Assembly: GCF_016428595.1 (NCBI RefSeq)
Contig: NZ_JAELVQ010000005.1
Coordinates: 136,827 to 200,826 of the forward strand
Length of the DNA: 64,000 nucleotides
Direction of reading: 5' to 3'
Source of the DNA: Snuella sedimenti
GTDB taxonomy: Bacteria > Bacteroidota > Bacteroidia > Flavobacteriales > Flavobacteriaceae
The translations under genes were made by a program, and so were the position numbers. Each line of letters begins with the position of its first letter. The first letter of the stretch is position 1. A model generated the notes under the pieces. It saw only the letters and a list, made by a program, of their open reading frames with translations. It made no database searches and was not told the origin of the DNA. Positions 44,312-54,137 of the stretch are shown piece after piece.

Positions 44312-44461
44312 ACGTTTAAATTTTAGTAATTAATTGATTTTATTGTAATTATAAAATTAAGAACGTGTGTAACCACTCCTTACACTCGTTCTCTCATTAA
44401 AAATTTCAAACATTTCCTTTTGTGAAGTAATTTTTAAAATTTCTTAATGCTCGTTTCATTC
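44306..44461 (-). repeat. repeated 156-bp sigma/anti-sigma leader, copy B
   Basis: This is the second copy of the segment at 24700-24855, with three differences at 44338, 44370 and 44407. The competing hairpins are kept: CACACGTT (44309-44316) with AACGTGTG (44362-44369), and GAACGTGTG (44361-44369) with CACTCGTTC (44383-44391). The GTG start of the anti-sigma gene is at 44309-44311. It begins 104 bases after the sigma stop, farther than in copy A. Confidence 0.7.
44357..44413 (-). CDS. candidate 18-residue leader peptide, copy B
   Basis: It reads MFEIFNERTSVRSGYTRS and differs from copy A at residues 3 (Lys to Glu) and 15 (Cys to Tyr). The same caution applies as for copy A. Confidence 0.3.
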   Translation of the reverse strand: MFEIFNERTSVRSGYTRS

Positions 44462-44565
44462 GGTTATATTTATTGTTTTCAATGGGTATGCTAAGGCTTA
44501 AGTTTATCTTGTCCAATCCAAAAAAAATAGAACAGGTGTGTAATATTCACGTTGTCATTGCTTTT

Positions 44566-45135
44566 CTATTTTTGATAGCTAATAGTAGTTTGCAATTTTT
44601 GCCTTAAACTTTCTTTAGCTCTAGAAATGGTTGTCCTACTGTTCGCATACGAAATATTCATAATATCACTTATTTTCTCATAATCGTAACCTTCAATTAA
44701 ATTTAAGGTTAAAGCAATTCTATAATTCTCTTTTAAGCTGCCTAACATACTCAATACCTGTCGCGCTTTTAAAGATTCGTAACCAACTGCACTGTAATTA
44801 GCATTATTCTCATCATCTATTTTATATAATACATTGTCCAATGGTACTTTAATATTTTTTGAATGTGTATTATAGTGCTGAATACTATTATTTATGACTA
44901 TTCGTTTTAGCCAAGAACCAAATGTTTTTGCCTCTTTCAGCTTTTCTAATTTTGTAAAAGCCATTAAAAACGAATCTTGCATAATGTCTTCGGCTTCAAA
45001 GCTATCTTTTACAATCCTAAAAGCAGTGTTGTACATTGCTTTATAATAGCGATTATAAATTTCCAGTTGTGCAGATTGGTTATTGATCTTACAAAGTTCA
45101 ATAAGCTGTTCCGTATTTAGTTTTTCTAGTACCAA
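44566..45135 (-). CDS. ECF RNA polymerase sigma factor (locus B)
   Basis: This 189-residue protein has sigma region 2 (about 20-90, FEAEDIMQDSFLMAFTKL) and region 4 (about 130-180, LKENYRIALTLNLIEGYDYEKISDIMNISYANSRTTISRAK; shown only by its key residues). The only start in front of the conserved part is TTG at 45135. It heads an operon with the putative anti-sigma gene and a beta-helical exported protein. The locus is organised like locus A but the proteins differ. Confidence 0.93.
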   Translation of the reverse strand: MVLEKLNTEQLIELCKINNQSAQLEIYNRYYKAMYNTAFRIVKDSFEAEDIMQDSFLMAFTKLEKLKEAKTFGSWLKRIVINNSIQHYNTHSKNIKVPLDNVLYKIDDENNANYSAVGYESLKARQVLSMLGSLKENYRIALTLNLIEGYDYEKISDIMNISYANSRTTISRAKESLRQKLQTTISYQK

Positions 45136-45191
45136 TAAAAACGTGTTGTTATAGTATAGATGCTTAAAAGAGTGGGGTGTTACAGTTTATC

Positions 45192-45228
45192 AAAAAAAAT
45201 CCTACGCTCTTTTTAGAATGTAGGATTT
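45192..45228 (-). terminator. rho-independent terminator of clpC
   Basis: AAATCCTAC (45197-45205) pairs with GTAGGATTT (45220-45228) around a 14-base loop. A run of eight A on the plus strand gives a T tail on the minus strand. It lies 72 bases past the clpC stop. Confidence 0.75.
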
Positions 45229-45299
45229 GGACCTATTTAAATTACTCGATAATCGAGATTGAAATACCTCGTGGTCTTGCCTGAGGTTGTTTACATTAA

Positions 45300-47849
45300 T
45301 TAAGACTCTGTTGGCTTTTCAGCTTTTTCAACCTTAATATTTAGCTCTTGCGTTTTCTTATCTAGATCTATCGCAATTATATCGCCTTCTCCAACATGTG
45401 AAGCAATTATTTCTTCTGCTAAAGCATCTTCAATATACTTTTGAATCGCTCTTTTTAGCGGTCGGGCTCCATATTGCTTATCGAAACCTTTATCAGCTAT
45501 ATAGTCTTTGGCTGCTTTACTTAATTTTAAAGTATAGCCCAGAGCGTTAATTCTTAATAGAAGTTTATCTAATTCTATATCAATTATTTTGTTTATATCT
45601 TCTTTTTCCAATGGATTGAAAACAACGACGTCATCAATTCTATTTAAAAACTCTGGTGCAAACGATTTTTTAAGTGCATTTTCAATAACTTTTATGGCAT
45701 TGGCATCTTCTTGCGCTTTTTGGGCTGCTGTTCCAAAACCAACCCCAGTGCCAAAATCTTTAAGTTTTCTGGACCCAATGTTGGAAGTCATGATAATAAT
45801 GGTATTTCTAAAGTCTATTTTTCTGCCCAAGCTATCTGTTAAATAGCCGTCATCCAATACTTGAAGTAACATGTTAAATACGTCTGGATGCGCTTTTTCT
45901 ATTTCGTCTAGCAAAATAACGGCATAGGGCTTGCGTCTAACTTTTTCTGTTAGCTGTCCGCCTTCTTCATAGCCTACATAACCTGGAGGCGCACCTATTA
46001 ACCTTGAGATAGCAAATTTTTCCATGTATTCACTCATGTCTATTCTTACCAGGGAATCATCGCTATCAAACAGTTCTCTAGATAACACTTTGGCTAGCTG
46101 TGTTTTACCAACTCCGGTTTGACCTAAAAATATAAATGAGCCAATAGGCTTATTAGGGTCTTTTAGTCCAGCACGATTACGTTGAATCGCTTTAACAACC
46201 TTTGCAACGGCTTCGTCTTGACCAATTACTTTTCCTTTTATTAAATCCGGTAACTGGGCGAGTTTATTAATTTCGGTTTGTGCAACTCTATTCACCGGAA
46301 TTCCTGTCATCATCGATACAACATCGGCAACATTGTCTTCGGTAACAATTTCTCTATGTAACTTGGTGTCTTCTTCCCATTTTTCCTGTGCCGTAGCTAA
46401 CTCTTTTTCAAGGCGTTTTTCATCGTCCCGTAGTTTAGCGGCTTCCTCATATTTTTGTTTTTTAACTACCGAGTTCTTGGTTTCCTTAACTTCTTCCAAT
46501 CTCTTTTCAAGTTCCAGAATTTGTTCAGGAACCTCTATGTTGGTGATGTGAACACGCGATCCAGCTTCATCAAGCGCATCAATAGCTTTGTCTGGTAAAA
46601 ATCGCTCTGTCATGTAACGATTTGTTAATTTAACACAGGCTTCGATAGCACCTTGGGTATAGTCTACATTGTGGTGCTCTTCATATTTTTCCTTGATGTT
46701 ATTTAGAATTTCTATAGTTTCGTCTACTGTTGTTGGTTCTACTATAACCTTTTGGAACCGACGCTCTAAAGCACCGTCTTTTTCGATATATTGTCTATAT
46801 TCATCAAGCGTTGTAGCTCCAATACATTGTATTTCGCCTCTGGCTAGTGCTGGTTTAAACATATTGGAAGCATCCAAACTACCGGTAGCGCCACCAGCGC
46901 CAACTATAGTGTGGATTTCATCAATAAAAAGAATAACGTCATCATTCTTTTCAAGTTCGTTCATAACAGCTTTCATGCGCTCTTCAAACTGTCCTCTGTA
47001 TTTTGTTCCGGCAACGAGACTTGCAAGATCTAAAGTAACAACGCGTTTATTAAACAAAATACGTGAAACCTTGCGTTTTACAATACGTAATGCCAGGCCT
47101 TCGGCTATTGCCGATTTACCAACACCGGGCTCTCCAATTAAGAGCGGGTTGTTCTTTTTGCGTCGGCTTAATATCTGAGAAACACGTTGTATTTCCTTTT
47201 CCCTTCCAACTACAGGGTCTAGCTTGCCTTCTTCGGCCAAAGCAGTTAAATCACGGCCAAAATTATCTAAAACAGGGGTTTTAGACTTTTTATTTGCTTT
47301 ACCTGAGGGAGTGCTAAAAATATTGTCTTTTGAAGCATCGTCTTCACGACTTGCATCATCATCTTGAAAAGATTCTGACTTAGGTTCTATATAGTTATTA
47401 TCGTTTGTGATCATAAATTTAAATTGCTCTTTAACATTATCGTAGTCTATCTTAAGCTTATTTAAAAGCTTGGTAGTGGGGTCGTTCTCATTTCTTAAAA
47501 TACAAAGTAATAAATGCGCTGTATTTATAGATGAGCTTTGAAACAACTTAGCTTCCAAAAACGTTGTTTTTAAAGCACGTTCGGCTTGCCTTGTCAAGTG
47601 AAGGTTCTTTTTTTGATTAGAAGCTGTTGAAATGTCAGGATTGGCAGGACTTAATATTTCAACTTTTCGTCTTAAATGATTTAAATCAACATCAAGAGCA
47701 TTTAAAATATTTATCGCTTTCCCGTTTCCATCACGTAATAATCCAAGCATTAAATGCTCGGTACCAATAAAATCATGGCCCAAACGCAATGCCTCTTCCT
47801 TGCTATAAGCAATTACATCTTTTACTCTAGGTGAAAAATTATCGTCCAT
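45300..47849 (-). CDS. clpC: ATP-dependent Clp protease ATP-binding subunit ClpC
   Basis: This AAA+ unfoldase feeds ClpP. The ATG at 47849 (MDDNFSPRVK, the family start) gives 849 residues; the reading from 47867 adds six. The order is two N-terminal repeats (about 1-145), the first AAA+ domain with Walker A GEPGVGKS at 239-246, a UVR-like coiled middle region with KYEEAAKLRDDEKRLEKEL, the second AAA+ domain with Walker A GQTGVGKT at 576-583, and a Clp C-terminal domain. The middle region marks ClpC rather than ClpB. It is divergent from gyrA. Confidence 0.96.
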   Translation of the reverse strand: MDDNFSPRVKDVIAYSKEEALRLGHDFIGTEHLMLGLLRDGNGKAINILNALDVDLNHLRRKVEILSPANPDISTASNQKKNLHLTRQAERALKTTFLEAKLFQSSSINTAHLLLCILRNENDPTTKLLNKLKIDYDNVKEQFKFMITNDNNYIEPKSESFQDDDASREDDASKDNIFSTPSGKANKKSKTPVLDNFGRDLTALAEEGKLDPVVGREKEIQRVSQILSRRKKNNPLLIGEPGVGKSAIAEGLALRIVKRKVSRILFNKRVVTLDLASLVAGTKYRGQFEERMKAVMNELEKNDDVILFIDEIHTIVGAGGATGSLDASNMFKPALARGEIQCIGATTLDEYRQYIEKDGALERRFQKVIVEPTTVDETIEILNNIKEKYEEHHNVDYTQGAIEACVKLTNRYMTERFLPDKAIDALDEAGSRVHITNIEVPEQILELEKRLEEVKETKNSVVKKQKYEEAAKLRDDEKRLEKELATAQEKWEEDTKLHREIVTEDNVADVVSMMTGIPVNRVAQTEINKLAQLPDLIKGKVIGQDEAVAKVVKAIQRNRAGLKDPNKPIGSFIFLGQTGVGKTQLAKVLSRELFDSDDSLVRIDMSEYMEKFAISRLIGAPPGYVGYEEGGQLTEKVRRKPYAVILLDEIEKAHPDVFNMLLQVLDDGYLTDSLGRKIDFRNTIIIMTSNIGSRKLKDFGTGVGFGTAAQKAQEDANAIKVIENALKKSFAPEFLNRIDDVVVFNPLEKEDINKIIDIELDKLLLRINALGYTLKLSKAAKDYIADKGFDKQYGARPLKRAIQKYIEDALAEEIIASHVGEGDIIAIDLDKKTQELNIKVEKAEKPTES

Positions 47850-48109
47850 AATAGTTCCTTTCTGCATTAAAAATACTAAAACATTTTACTAAAGGCAAAA
47901 ACTATACCCTAAATAATATGAAAGTTGCTAATTGACGAAAAAAACTTTATAAATTCAAAATTTTAGGGGCTTTACTTATTAACGAAAAAAGTACGATATA
48001 TTGTTAATAAAAAATATTAAAAAAGTAATGGTAAAACATAAGCTAGGACTGACGAAATTCTTATATTAGCACGTTTTGAAATACTTATAAAAACTTAATA
48101 ATATTTTAT

Positions 48110-50680
48110 ATGGCAGAAGGAGAAAAACTTATCCCTATTAATATTGAAGACGAGATGAAATCGGCTTACATCGATTATTCGATGTCGGTCATTGTGTCAC
48201 GTGCGTTGCCCGATGTAAGAGATGGTTTAAAGCCGGTTCACAGACGGGTTCTTTACGGTATGCACGAGCTTGGAGTTAGAGCTAATTCGGCACATAAAAA
48301 ATCAGCAAGAATAGTTGGAGAAGTTTTAGGTAAATACCACCCACATGGTGATACTTCGGTTTATGATACTATGGTGCGTATGGCGCAAGAATGGAGCTTG
48401 CGATATATGTTAGTTGATGGTCAAGGTAACTTTGGATCTGTAGATGGCGATAGCCCTGCGGCAATGCGTTATACCGAAGCCCGTATGAGAAAGATATCTG
48501 AAGACATGTTGGCAGATATTGATAAAGAAACGGTAGACCATAAACTAAACTTTGATGATACTTTAAAAGAACCTACTGTTTTACCAACCCGTATACCCGG
48601 TCTTTTGGTTAATGGTGCTTCGGGTATTGCAGTTGGAATGGCAACTAATATGCCACCACACAATATTTCGGAAGTAGTTGATGGAACGATAGCTTATATT
48701 AATGACAGCGACATTGAGATCGATGAATTAATTAAGCACATTAAGGCTCCCGATTTTCCAACAGGAGGGACGATTTATGGTTATGATGGTGTTAAAGAAG
48801 CTTTTCATACAGGAAGAGGTCGGATAATAATGCGAGCCAAAGCAAATATAGAAGAGGTTAACGGGCGTGAATGTATTATTGTTACAGAAATCCCTTATCA
48901 AGTCAATAAGGCAGACATGATTAAAAAGACTGCTGATTTGGTAAATGAAAAAAAGATGGATGGTATAGCAACGATTCGTGATGAGTCTGACAGGAATGGT
49001 ATGCGTATCGTTTATGTCTTAAAGCGTGATGCCATTCCAAATATTGTACTAAACAAATTATACAAGTATACCGCATTACAATCTTCGTTTAGCGTTAACA
49101 ATATTGCTTTAGTCGATGGACGACCACGGTTGTTGAACCTAAAGGAATTAATCCATTATTTTGTTGAGCACAGACATGATGTAGTAGTAAGACGAACAAC
49201 TTATGAACTTAGAAAAGCAGAGGAACGTGCTCATATTTTAGAAGGACTTATTATTGCTTCAGATAATATAGATGAAGTGATAGCTATTATTAGGGCATCT
49301 TCTAATGCTGACGAAGCACGTGAAAGCTTGATAAAGCGTTTCGAACTTACAGAGATTCAGGCGAAGGCCATTGTTGAGATGCGATTACGTCAGCTTACAG
49401 GCTTAGAGCAAGATAAATTGCGTTCGGAATATGAAGAGCTGATGAAAACAATTATCGACTTGAAAGATATCTTGGACAAGAAGGAGCGCCGTATGGATAT
49501 CATTAAGGAAGAATTGGAAGAAGTAAAGCATAAATATGGTGATGAGCGTCGTTCTATTATTGAATATGCTGGTGGCGATTTAAGTATAGAAGATATGATC
49601 CCTGATGAAAAAGTGGTTATCACCATTTCGCATGCAGGCTATATTAAGCGCACATCCCTTTCGGAATATAAAACACAAAACAGGGGCGGTGTTGGTCAAA
49701 AAGCTTCAACAACGAGAAACGAGGATTTCCTAGAACATTTATTCGTTGGTACTAACCACCAATATATGTTGTTCTTTACCCAAAAGGGAAAATGTTTTTG
49801 GATGCGTGTTTATGAAATTCCAGAGGGAAGCAAGTCGTCTAAAGGGCGTGCTATCCAAAACTTAATAAATATTGAGCAGGACGATGCTGTTAAGGCATTT
49901 ATTTGTACACAAGATTTGAAAGACGAAGACTATATTAATAGCCATTATGTAATTATGGCTACTAAGAATGGTCAAGTTAAAAAGACGTCTTTAGAGCAAT
50001 ATTCAAGACCACGAACCAATGGAATAAATGCCATTACAATAAAGGATAATGACGAGCTATTAGAAGCAAGGTTAACAACTGGTGAAAGTCAGGTTATGTT
50101 AGCTCTTAAATCTGGTAAGGCTATTAGATTTGAAGAAGCTAAAACCAGGCCTATGGGACGTGGTGCTTCAGGGGTTAGAGGAATAACTTTAGCTAGTGAT
50201 ACCGATGAAGTTATTGGGATGATTACGGTTGAAAACCCACAAGAGGAGTCTGTGCTTGTTGTTTCAGAAAATGGCTACGGGAAACGTACCTATATAGATG
50301 ATCCAGAAGATGGAGAACCTGTATATAGAATTACCAACCGCGGAGGAAAAGGGGTTAAAACCATTTCCATTACGGAAAAAACTGGTAATTTAGTAGCTAT
50401 TAAAACAGTTACCGATAATGATGATTTAATGATTATCAATAAATCTGGCATAGCAATTAGATTAGAGGTTAAAGATTTAAGAGTTATGGGAAGGGCTACT
50501 CAGGGAGTTAAGCTAATTAATCTTAAGAATAAAGATTCCATTGCAGCCGTTGCTAAAGTAATGCATGATGAAGATGAAGTTGATGATGAAGGCTTAAATG
50601 ACGTATCGGAGGCCAATGAAGGCACTGATAGTGGCACAACTCTTGATAATACCATAAACGAAAACAATACAGACAATTAA
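48110..50680 (+). CDS. gyrA: DNA gyrase subunit A
   Basis: This is the breakage-reunion subunit of DNA gyrase, 856 residues. Catalytic Tyr121 is in AAMRYTEAR. The GyrA box region and six-bladed C-terminal domain follow, and an acidic tail ends the protein. The quinolone-determining segment reads [10 protein letters not shown], with Thr82 and Asp86; Thr is the wild-type residue in related flavobacteria as I recall, so no resistance change is evident. The TPR gene starts 12 bases downstream and is probably cotranscribed. Confidence 0.97.
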   Translation: MAEGEKLIPINIEDEMKSAYIDYSMSVIVSRALPDVRDGLKPVHRRVLYGMHELGVRANSAHKKSARIVGEVLGKYHPHGDTSVYDTMVRMAQEWSLRYMLVDGQGNFGSVDGDSPAAMRYTEARMRKISEDMLADIDKETVDHKLNFDDTLKEPTVLPTRIPGLLVNGASGIAVGMATNMPPHNISEVVDGTIAYINDSDIEIDELIKHIKAPDFPTGGTIYGYDGVKEAFHTGRGRIIMRAKANIEEVNGRECIIVTEIPYQVNKADMIKKTADLVNEKKMDGIATIRDESDRNGMRIVYVLKRDAIPNIVLNKLYKYTALQSSFSVNNIALVDGRPRLLNLKELIHYFVEHRHDVVVRRTTYELRKAEERAHILEGLIIASDNIDEVIAIIRASSNADEARESLIKRFELTEIQAKAIVEMRLRQLTGLEQDKLRSEYEELMKTIIDLKDILDKKERRMDIIKEELEEVKHKYGDERRSIIEYAGGDLSIEDMIPDEKVVITISHAGYIKRTSLSEYKTQNRGGVGQKASTTRNEDFLEHLFVGTNHQYMLFFTQKGKCFWMRVYEIPEGSKSSKGRAIQNLINIEQDDAVKAFICTQDLKDEDYINSHYVIMATKNGQVKKTSLEQYSRPRTNGINAITIKDNDELLEARLTTGESQVMLALKSGKAIRFEEAKTRPMGRGASGVRGITLASDTDEVIGMITVENPQEESVLVVSENGYGKRTYIDDPEDGEPVYRITNRGGKGVKTISITEKTGNLVAIKTVTDNDDLMIINKSGIAIRLEVKDLRVMGRATQGVKLINLKNKDSIAAVAKVMHDEDEVDDEGLNDVSEANEGTDSGTTLDNTINENNTDN

Positions 50681-50692
50681 ATATTTTATAAA

Positions 50693-51943
50693 ATGAAAAA
50701 ACAAACAATTATAGCTTTAGCATTTTCAATTAGTGCGTTTTCATTCGCACAAAAGAAAGAATTGAAAGCAGCCGAAAAAGCTATTAAAGACAATAATTAT
50801 TCAGAAGCAAAGGCTGCATTAAAACAAGCAGAAGCTATGTTGTCATCAATGGATGATAAAAGCAAGAGCAAGTATTATTATGTTGTAGGACAGGCACTAT
50901 ACGCCAATGGAGCAGGGTCTAATCAAGATATAACAAAAGCTTTGGAAAGTCTGGATAAAGTTACTGGTTCTTATAAAGACGAGGTAGCCGAATTGAGACA
51001 AAATATGGTAAATAGCCTAATTAATAAAGGAAATGAAGCATACGAGAAAAAAGATTTTTCAACTTCATCAAAGTACTTCGAATATGCCTATAGAGCATCA
51101 ACTAAAGATACGACGTTCCTTTATTATGCTGCGGCTACAGCTGTAAACGTTCAAGAATACGACAGGGCCTTAAAACTTTACGAAGAGCTTAAAGATTTAG
51201 GTTATACAGGGATAGAAAAGCAATATTTTGCTATAAACAAAGAGACAAACAAAGAAGAGATTTTAGATAAAAACACACGTGATATTTATGTGAAATCAGG
51301 CAGCCACATTAGTCCGGGTGAGCGTTTAACTGACTCAAAGAAAGCTGAGATAGTTAAGAATATTGCACTTATTTATGTTAGTGAAGGGAATGATGAAAAA
51401 GCACTTGCTGCTATGAAGGATGCGAGACAAGAAAACCCTGAAGATATAAATTTATTGCTTTCTGAAGCCAACGTCCATTTTAAAATGGGAAATAAAGAAG
51501 AATTTAAAAGATTATTAGAGAAAGCAACAAAAATGGATCCTGGTAACGCCGAGTTACAGTACAATTTAGGTGTAATATCTGCGGAGTCTGAAGATATGGA
51601 AGCGGCTAAGAAATATTATAATAAGGCCATCGAATTAGATCCTTCTTATGTAAATGCATACATTAATTTGTCAGCCATCATCTTAGCAAAAGAAAAGCCA
51701 ATTATTGAAGAAATGAATGGTTTAGGAAGCTCAAAAGAAGATGATAAGCGTTATGACGAATTACGCGAAGAACGTCAATCGATTTATAAGGAATCTGTAC
51801 CTTACTTACAAAAAGCCTTAGAAATTGATGCTAATAATTTAAATGCAGCGCAAACCTTAATGAATATTTACAGTATTTTAGGTGAGACAGCTAAATATAA
51901 GGCGCTTAAAGAAAAGGTTGATGCAATTGAAGCAGGGAACTAG
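50693..51943 (+). CDS. exported tetratricopeptide-repeat protein
   Basis: This 416-residue protein has a signal peptide (about 1-19, ending SFAQ) and several TPR units, clear ones being near 120-150, 225-290 (EGNDEKALAAMKDARQENPED) and 290-325 (YYNKAIELDPSYVNAYINLS). It is probably a periplasmic scaffold. It starts 12 bases after gyrA and ends in a strong terminator, so it shares the gyrA transcript. The partner is unknown. Confidence 0.92.
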   Translation: MKKQTIIALAFSISAFSFAQKKELKAAEKAIKDNNYSEAKAALKQAEAMLSSMDDKSKSKYYYVVGQALYANGAGSNQDITKALESLDKVTGSYKDEVAELRQNMVNSLINKGNEAYEKKDFSTSSKYFEYAYRASTKDTTFLYYAAATAVNVQEYDRALKLYEELKDLGYTGIEKQYFAINKETNKEEILDKNTRDIYVKSGSHISPGERLTDSKKAEIVKNIALIYVSEGNDEKALAAMKDARQENPEDINLLLSEANVHFKMGNKEEFKRLLEKATKMDPGNAELQYNLGVISAESEDMEAAKKYYNKAIELDPSYVNAYINLSAIILAKEKPIIEEMNGLGSSKEDDKRYDELREERQSIYKESVPYLQKALEIDANNLNAAQTLMNIYSILGETAKYKALKEKVDAIEAGN

Positions 51944-51966
51944 TAAAAGAGAAACGAAATAAGTAT

Positions 51967-51997
51967 AAAAAGGCCGCATAAATTGCGGCTTTTTTTA
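51967..51997. terminator. bidirectional rho-independent terminator
   Basis: AAAAGGCCGCA pairs with TGCGGCTTTTT with one bulged G. It sits between convergent genes and overlaps the stop of the NlpC/P60 gene at 51995. T runs exist in both directions. Confidence 0.85.
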
Positions 51998-52744
51998 TAT
52001 TATTTTTTTAATGACACGTAATTTATGAGTGTGGGTTCTTTTATCTACATTGTAAATGCCAGAATGATCCAACCTGTCAATTCTCACTTTGCCATGGGCA
52101 TGAATAATATAATTATCCTCCATAATGATGCCCACATGTGTAATTAATCCTTCGTTATTGTCAAAAAAAGCAAGGTCTCCTGGTTCACTTTCTTCAATAA
52201 AGCTTAATGGCTCGCCTTGTGTTGCTTGTTGGGAAGCATCCCTTAAAAGTCTGTATCCATTAAGTTTATAAACCATTTGGGTAAATCCAGAACAATCTAT
52301 ACCAAATGGTGTTTTACCCCCCCATAGATAGGGTGTGTTTAAATATAAGAATGCTGTACGGATTAGGTTTTCTTTTGCGTTCTTTCCTTCTGTAATACTG
52401 CCGTCATGGGAGTGGCTTAAAATGGATAATCCATTTAGGGAAGATCCTAATAAAATAGGATGTAACTGTTCATTTGTGTCTTGAATAAACTCAACCAGAT
52501 CAATAGATAATTTAGGCGTGCTTTTATGCAAATGGTTGTATTGTACTTCTGTAATTTCTATATATTGCTTGTTATCAAGCCATCCTTCGTAATTATCGAA
52601 AGCAAGTCTAATTTTACTCCAATTTTTACGCTGCTCCAATACTTTAAAATGTTCACCATAGAGTACTTGCGATACAAGTTCACTACTATCCATTGGTTCA
52701 TTTCTTAAGGGAACAACACTTAAACTACAAATTCCGTATTGCAT
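51995..52744 (-). CDS. NlpC/P60-family cysteine peptidase with SH3-like domain
   Basis: This 249-residue protein has an N-terminal SH3b region (about 1-65), a linker with a second SH3-like part and a C-terminal NlpC/P60 domain. The catalytic residues are Cys151 (GIDCSGF), His203 (ITHVGI) and His215 (IIHAHG). It would cleave peptidoglycan peptides. No signal peptide is visible, so the protein is cytoplasmic as annotated, where it could act on recycled peptides. It lies 12 bases after the thiolase gene in the same direction. Confidence 0.92.
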   Translation of the reverse strand: MQYGICSLSVVPLRNEPMDSSELVSQVLYGEHFKVLEQRKNWSKIRLAFDNYEGWLDNKQYIEITEVQYNHLHKSTPKLSIDLVEFIQDTNEQLHPILLGSSLNGLSILSHSHDGSITEGKNAKENLIRTAFLYLNTPYLWGGKTPFGIDCSGFTQMVYKLNGYRLLRDASQQATQGEPLSFIEESEPGDLAFFDNNEGLITHVGIIMEDNYIIHAHGKVRIDRLDHSGIYNVDKRTHTHKLRVIKKII

Positions 52745-52756
52745 TAAATAATAAGC

Positions 52757-53935
52757 TTAATTTCGTTCTATAACAATTGCCGAAGCACCACCACCACCAT
52801 TACAAATTGCGGCAGCTCCTATTTTAGCATTATTTTGTTCTAAAACATTAAGTAATGTGATTATAATTCTAACTCCTGAACAGCCTAGAGGATGACCTAA
52901 AGATACGGCTCCACCATTTACATTTACACGGTTGTCATCAAGTCCGAGGAGTTTCATGTTAGCAAGACCAACAACAGAAAAAGCTTCATTAAATTCAAAA
53001 TAGTCAACTTCATTTATTGAAATACCGGCTTTATCCAAAGCTTTAGGCAAGGCTTTTGCAGGGGCTGTAGTAAACCATTCAGGCTCATGTGCTGCATCTG
53101 CGTAACTTTTAATAGATGCTAAAGGAACCAATCCTAATTCTTCAGCTTTGTTTTTACTCATTAATATCACAGCTCCAGCGCCATCGTTTATTGTAGAAGC
53201 ATTGGCGGCTGTAACGGTGCCATCTTTAGTAAAGGCTGGGCGCAATTGAGTTATCTTGTCCATCTTTACATTGGTAAATTCTTCATCCCTGACAACCATT
53301 ATGGGTTCACCTCGGCGTTGTGGAACTTCAACAGGGATTACTTCATTATCAAATCTTCCCGTTTCCCATGCCGTAGCAGATCGTTTGTACGACTGTATGG
53401 CAAATGCGTCCTGTTCTTCTCTAGTAAAAGCATATTCTTTAGCGCAAGCATCGGCACAAACACCCATGGCATTTTGATCGTAGGCGTCAACCAAACCATC
53501 TTTTTGTAAGCCATCGATTAGCGAAGTCGGCCCAAACTTAGTCGCTGTTCTGGCATATATATAATGGGGGCTCAAACTCATGTTCTCCATGCCTCCTGCT
53601 ACTACAATATTGGCATCTCCCAATGCTATGGTTTGGGCCGCTTGCATAACAGCTTTCATTCCAGAAGCACATACTTTATTTACAGTAGTACAAGGTACTG
53701 TATTTGGTATTCCGGCATAAATGGCAGCTTGTCTAGCTGGAGCTTGTCCGGTACCTGCCTGAACAACATTACCCATTAAAACTTCATCAACTAGATTGGG
53801 ATCTAAATTTATTTTATCCAAAGCTCCTTTTATCGCAATAGCACCTAGCTTTGGAGCTGGAATTGTTGATAAGGCACCTAAAAAACTACCTATTGGCGTT
53901 CTTGCTGCAGAAACAATGACGACTTCTTTGTTCAT
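52757..53935 (-). CDS. acetyl-CoA C-acetyltransferase / thiolase
   Basis: This 392-residue thiolase has the active nucleophile Cys89 (VNKVCASGM), His348 (GHPLGCSG) and Cys378 (CNGGGGAS), plus the GGMENMS segment. It joins or splits acyl-CoA and acetyl-CoA. Whether the cell uses it for synthesis of acetoacetyl-CoA or for beta-oxidation cannot be told here, because no other beta-oxidation gene is in the window. It is in one run with the NlpC/P60 gene and divergent from the HD-domain gene. Confidence 0.95.
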   Translation of the reverse strand: MNKEVVIVSAARTPIGSFLGALSTIPAPKLGAIAIKGALDKINLDPNLVDEVLMGNVVQAGTGQAPARQAAIYAGIPNTVPCTTVNKVCASGMKAVMQAAQTIALGDANIVVAGGMENMSLSPHYIYARTATKFGPTSLIDGLQKDGLVDAYDQNAMGVCADACAKEYAFTREEQDAFAIQSYKRSATAWETGRFDNEVIPVEVPQRRGEPIMVVRDEEFTNVKMDKITQLRPAFTKDGTVTAANASTINDGAGAVILMSKNKAEELGLVPLASIKSYADAAHEPEWFTTAPAKALPKALDKAGISINEVDYFEFNEAFSVVGLANMKLLGLDDNRVNVNGGAVSLGHPLGCSGVRIIITLLNVLEQNNAKIGAAAICNGGGGASAIVIERN

Positions 53936-54034
53936 TTTTAAGTGATTAAATTACTAGCAACGAAAATAATCATTTTTCAGTATATATTAGAATGATTGAA
54001 GGATTATAAAAATCTTAGAAAGCTAAGAATTTAC

Positions 54035-54042
54035 TACATTTG
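54035..54042 (+). promoter_or_regulatory. -7 box of the 7TM-HD gene
   Basis: TACATTTG matches TAnnTTTG, 95 bases before the ATG at 54138. The -33 site reads TTA rather than TTG, so this is tentative. Confidence 0.35.
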
Positions 54043-54137
54043 AAAACCTATATTTTTTGCATAAAGGATTTACTGTCTAAAATATAAAGAATGATTGAGC
54101 TTTGTGTTTTGACCAAAATAATTAATATTGCGTTTAC

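Noticed and set aside
48350-48370. Possible quinolone-resistance change in GyrA
   Set aside because: Thr82 in [10 protein letters not shown] is the usual residue in related flavobacteria as far as I recall.
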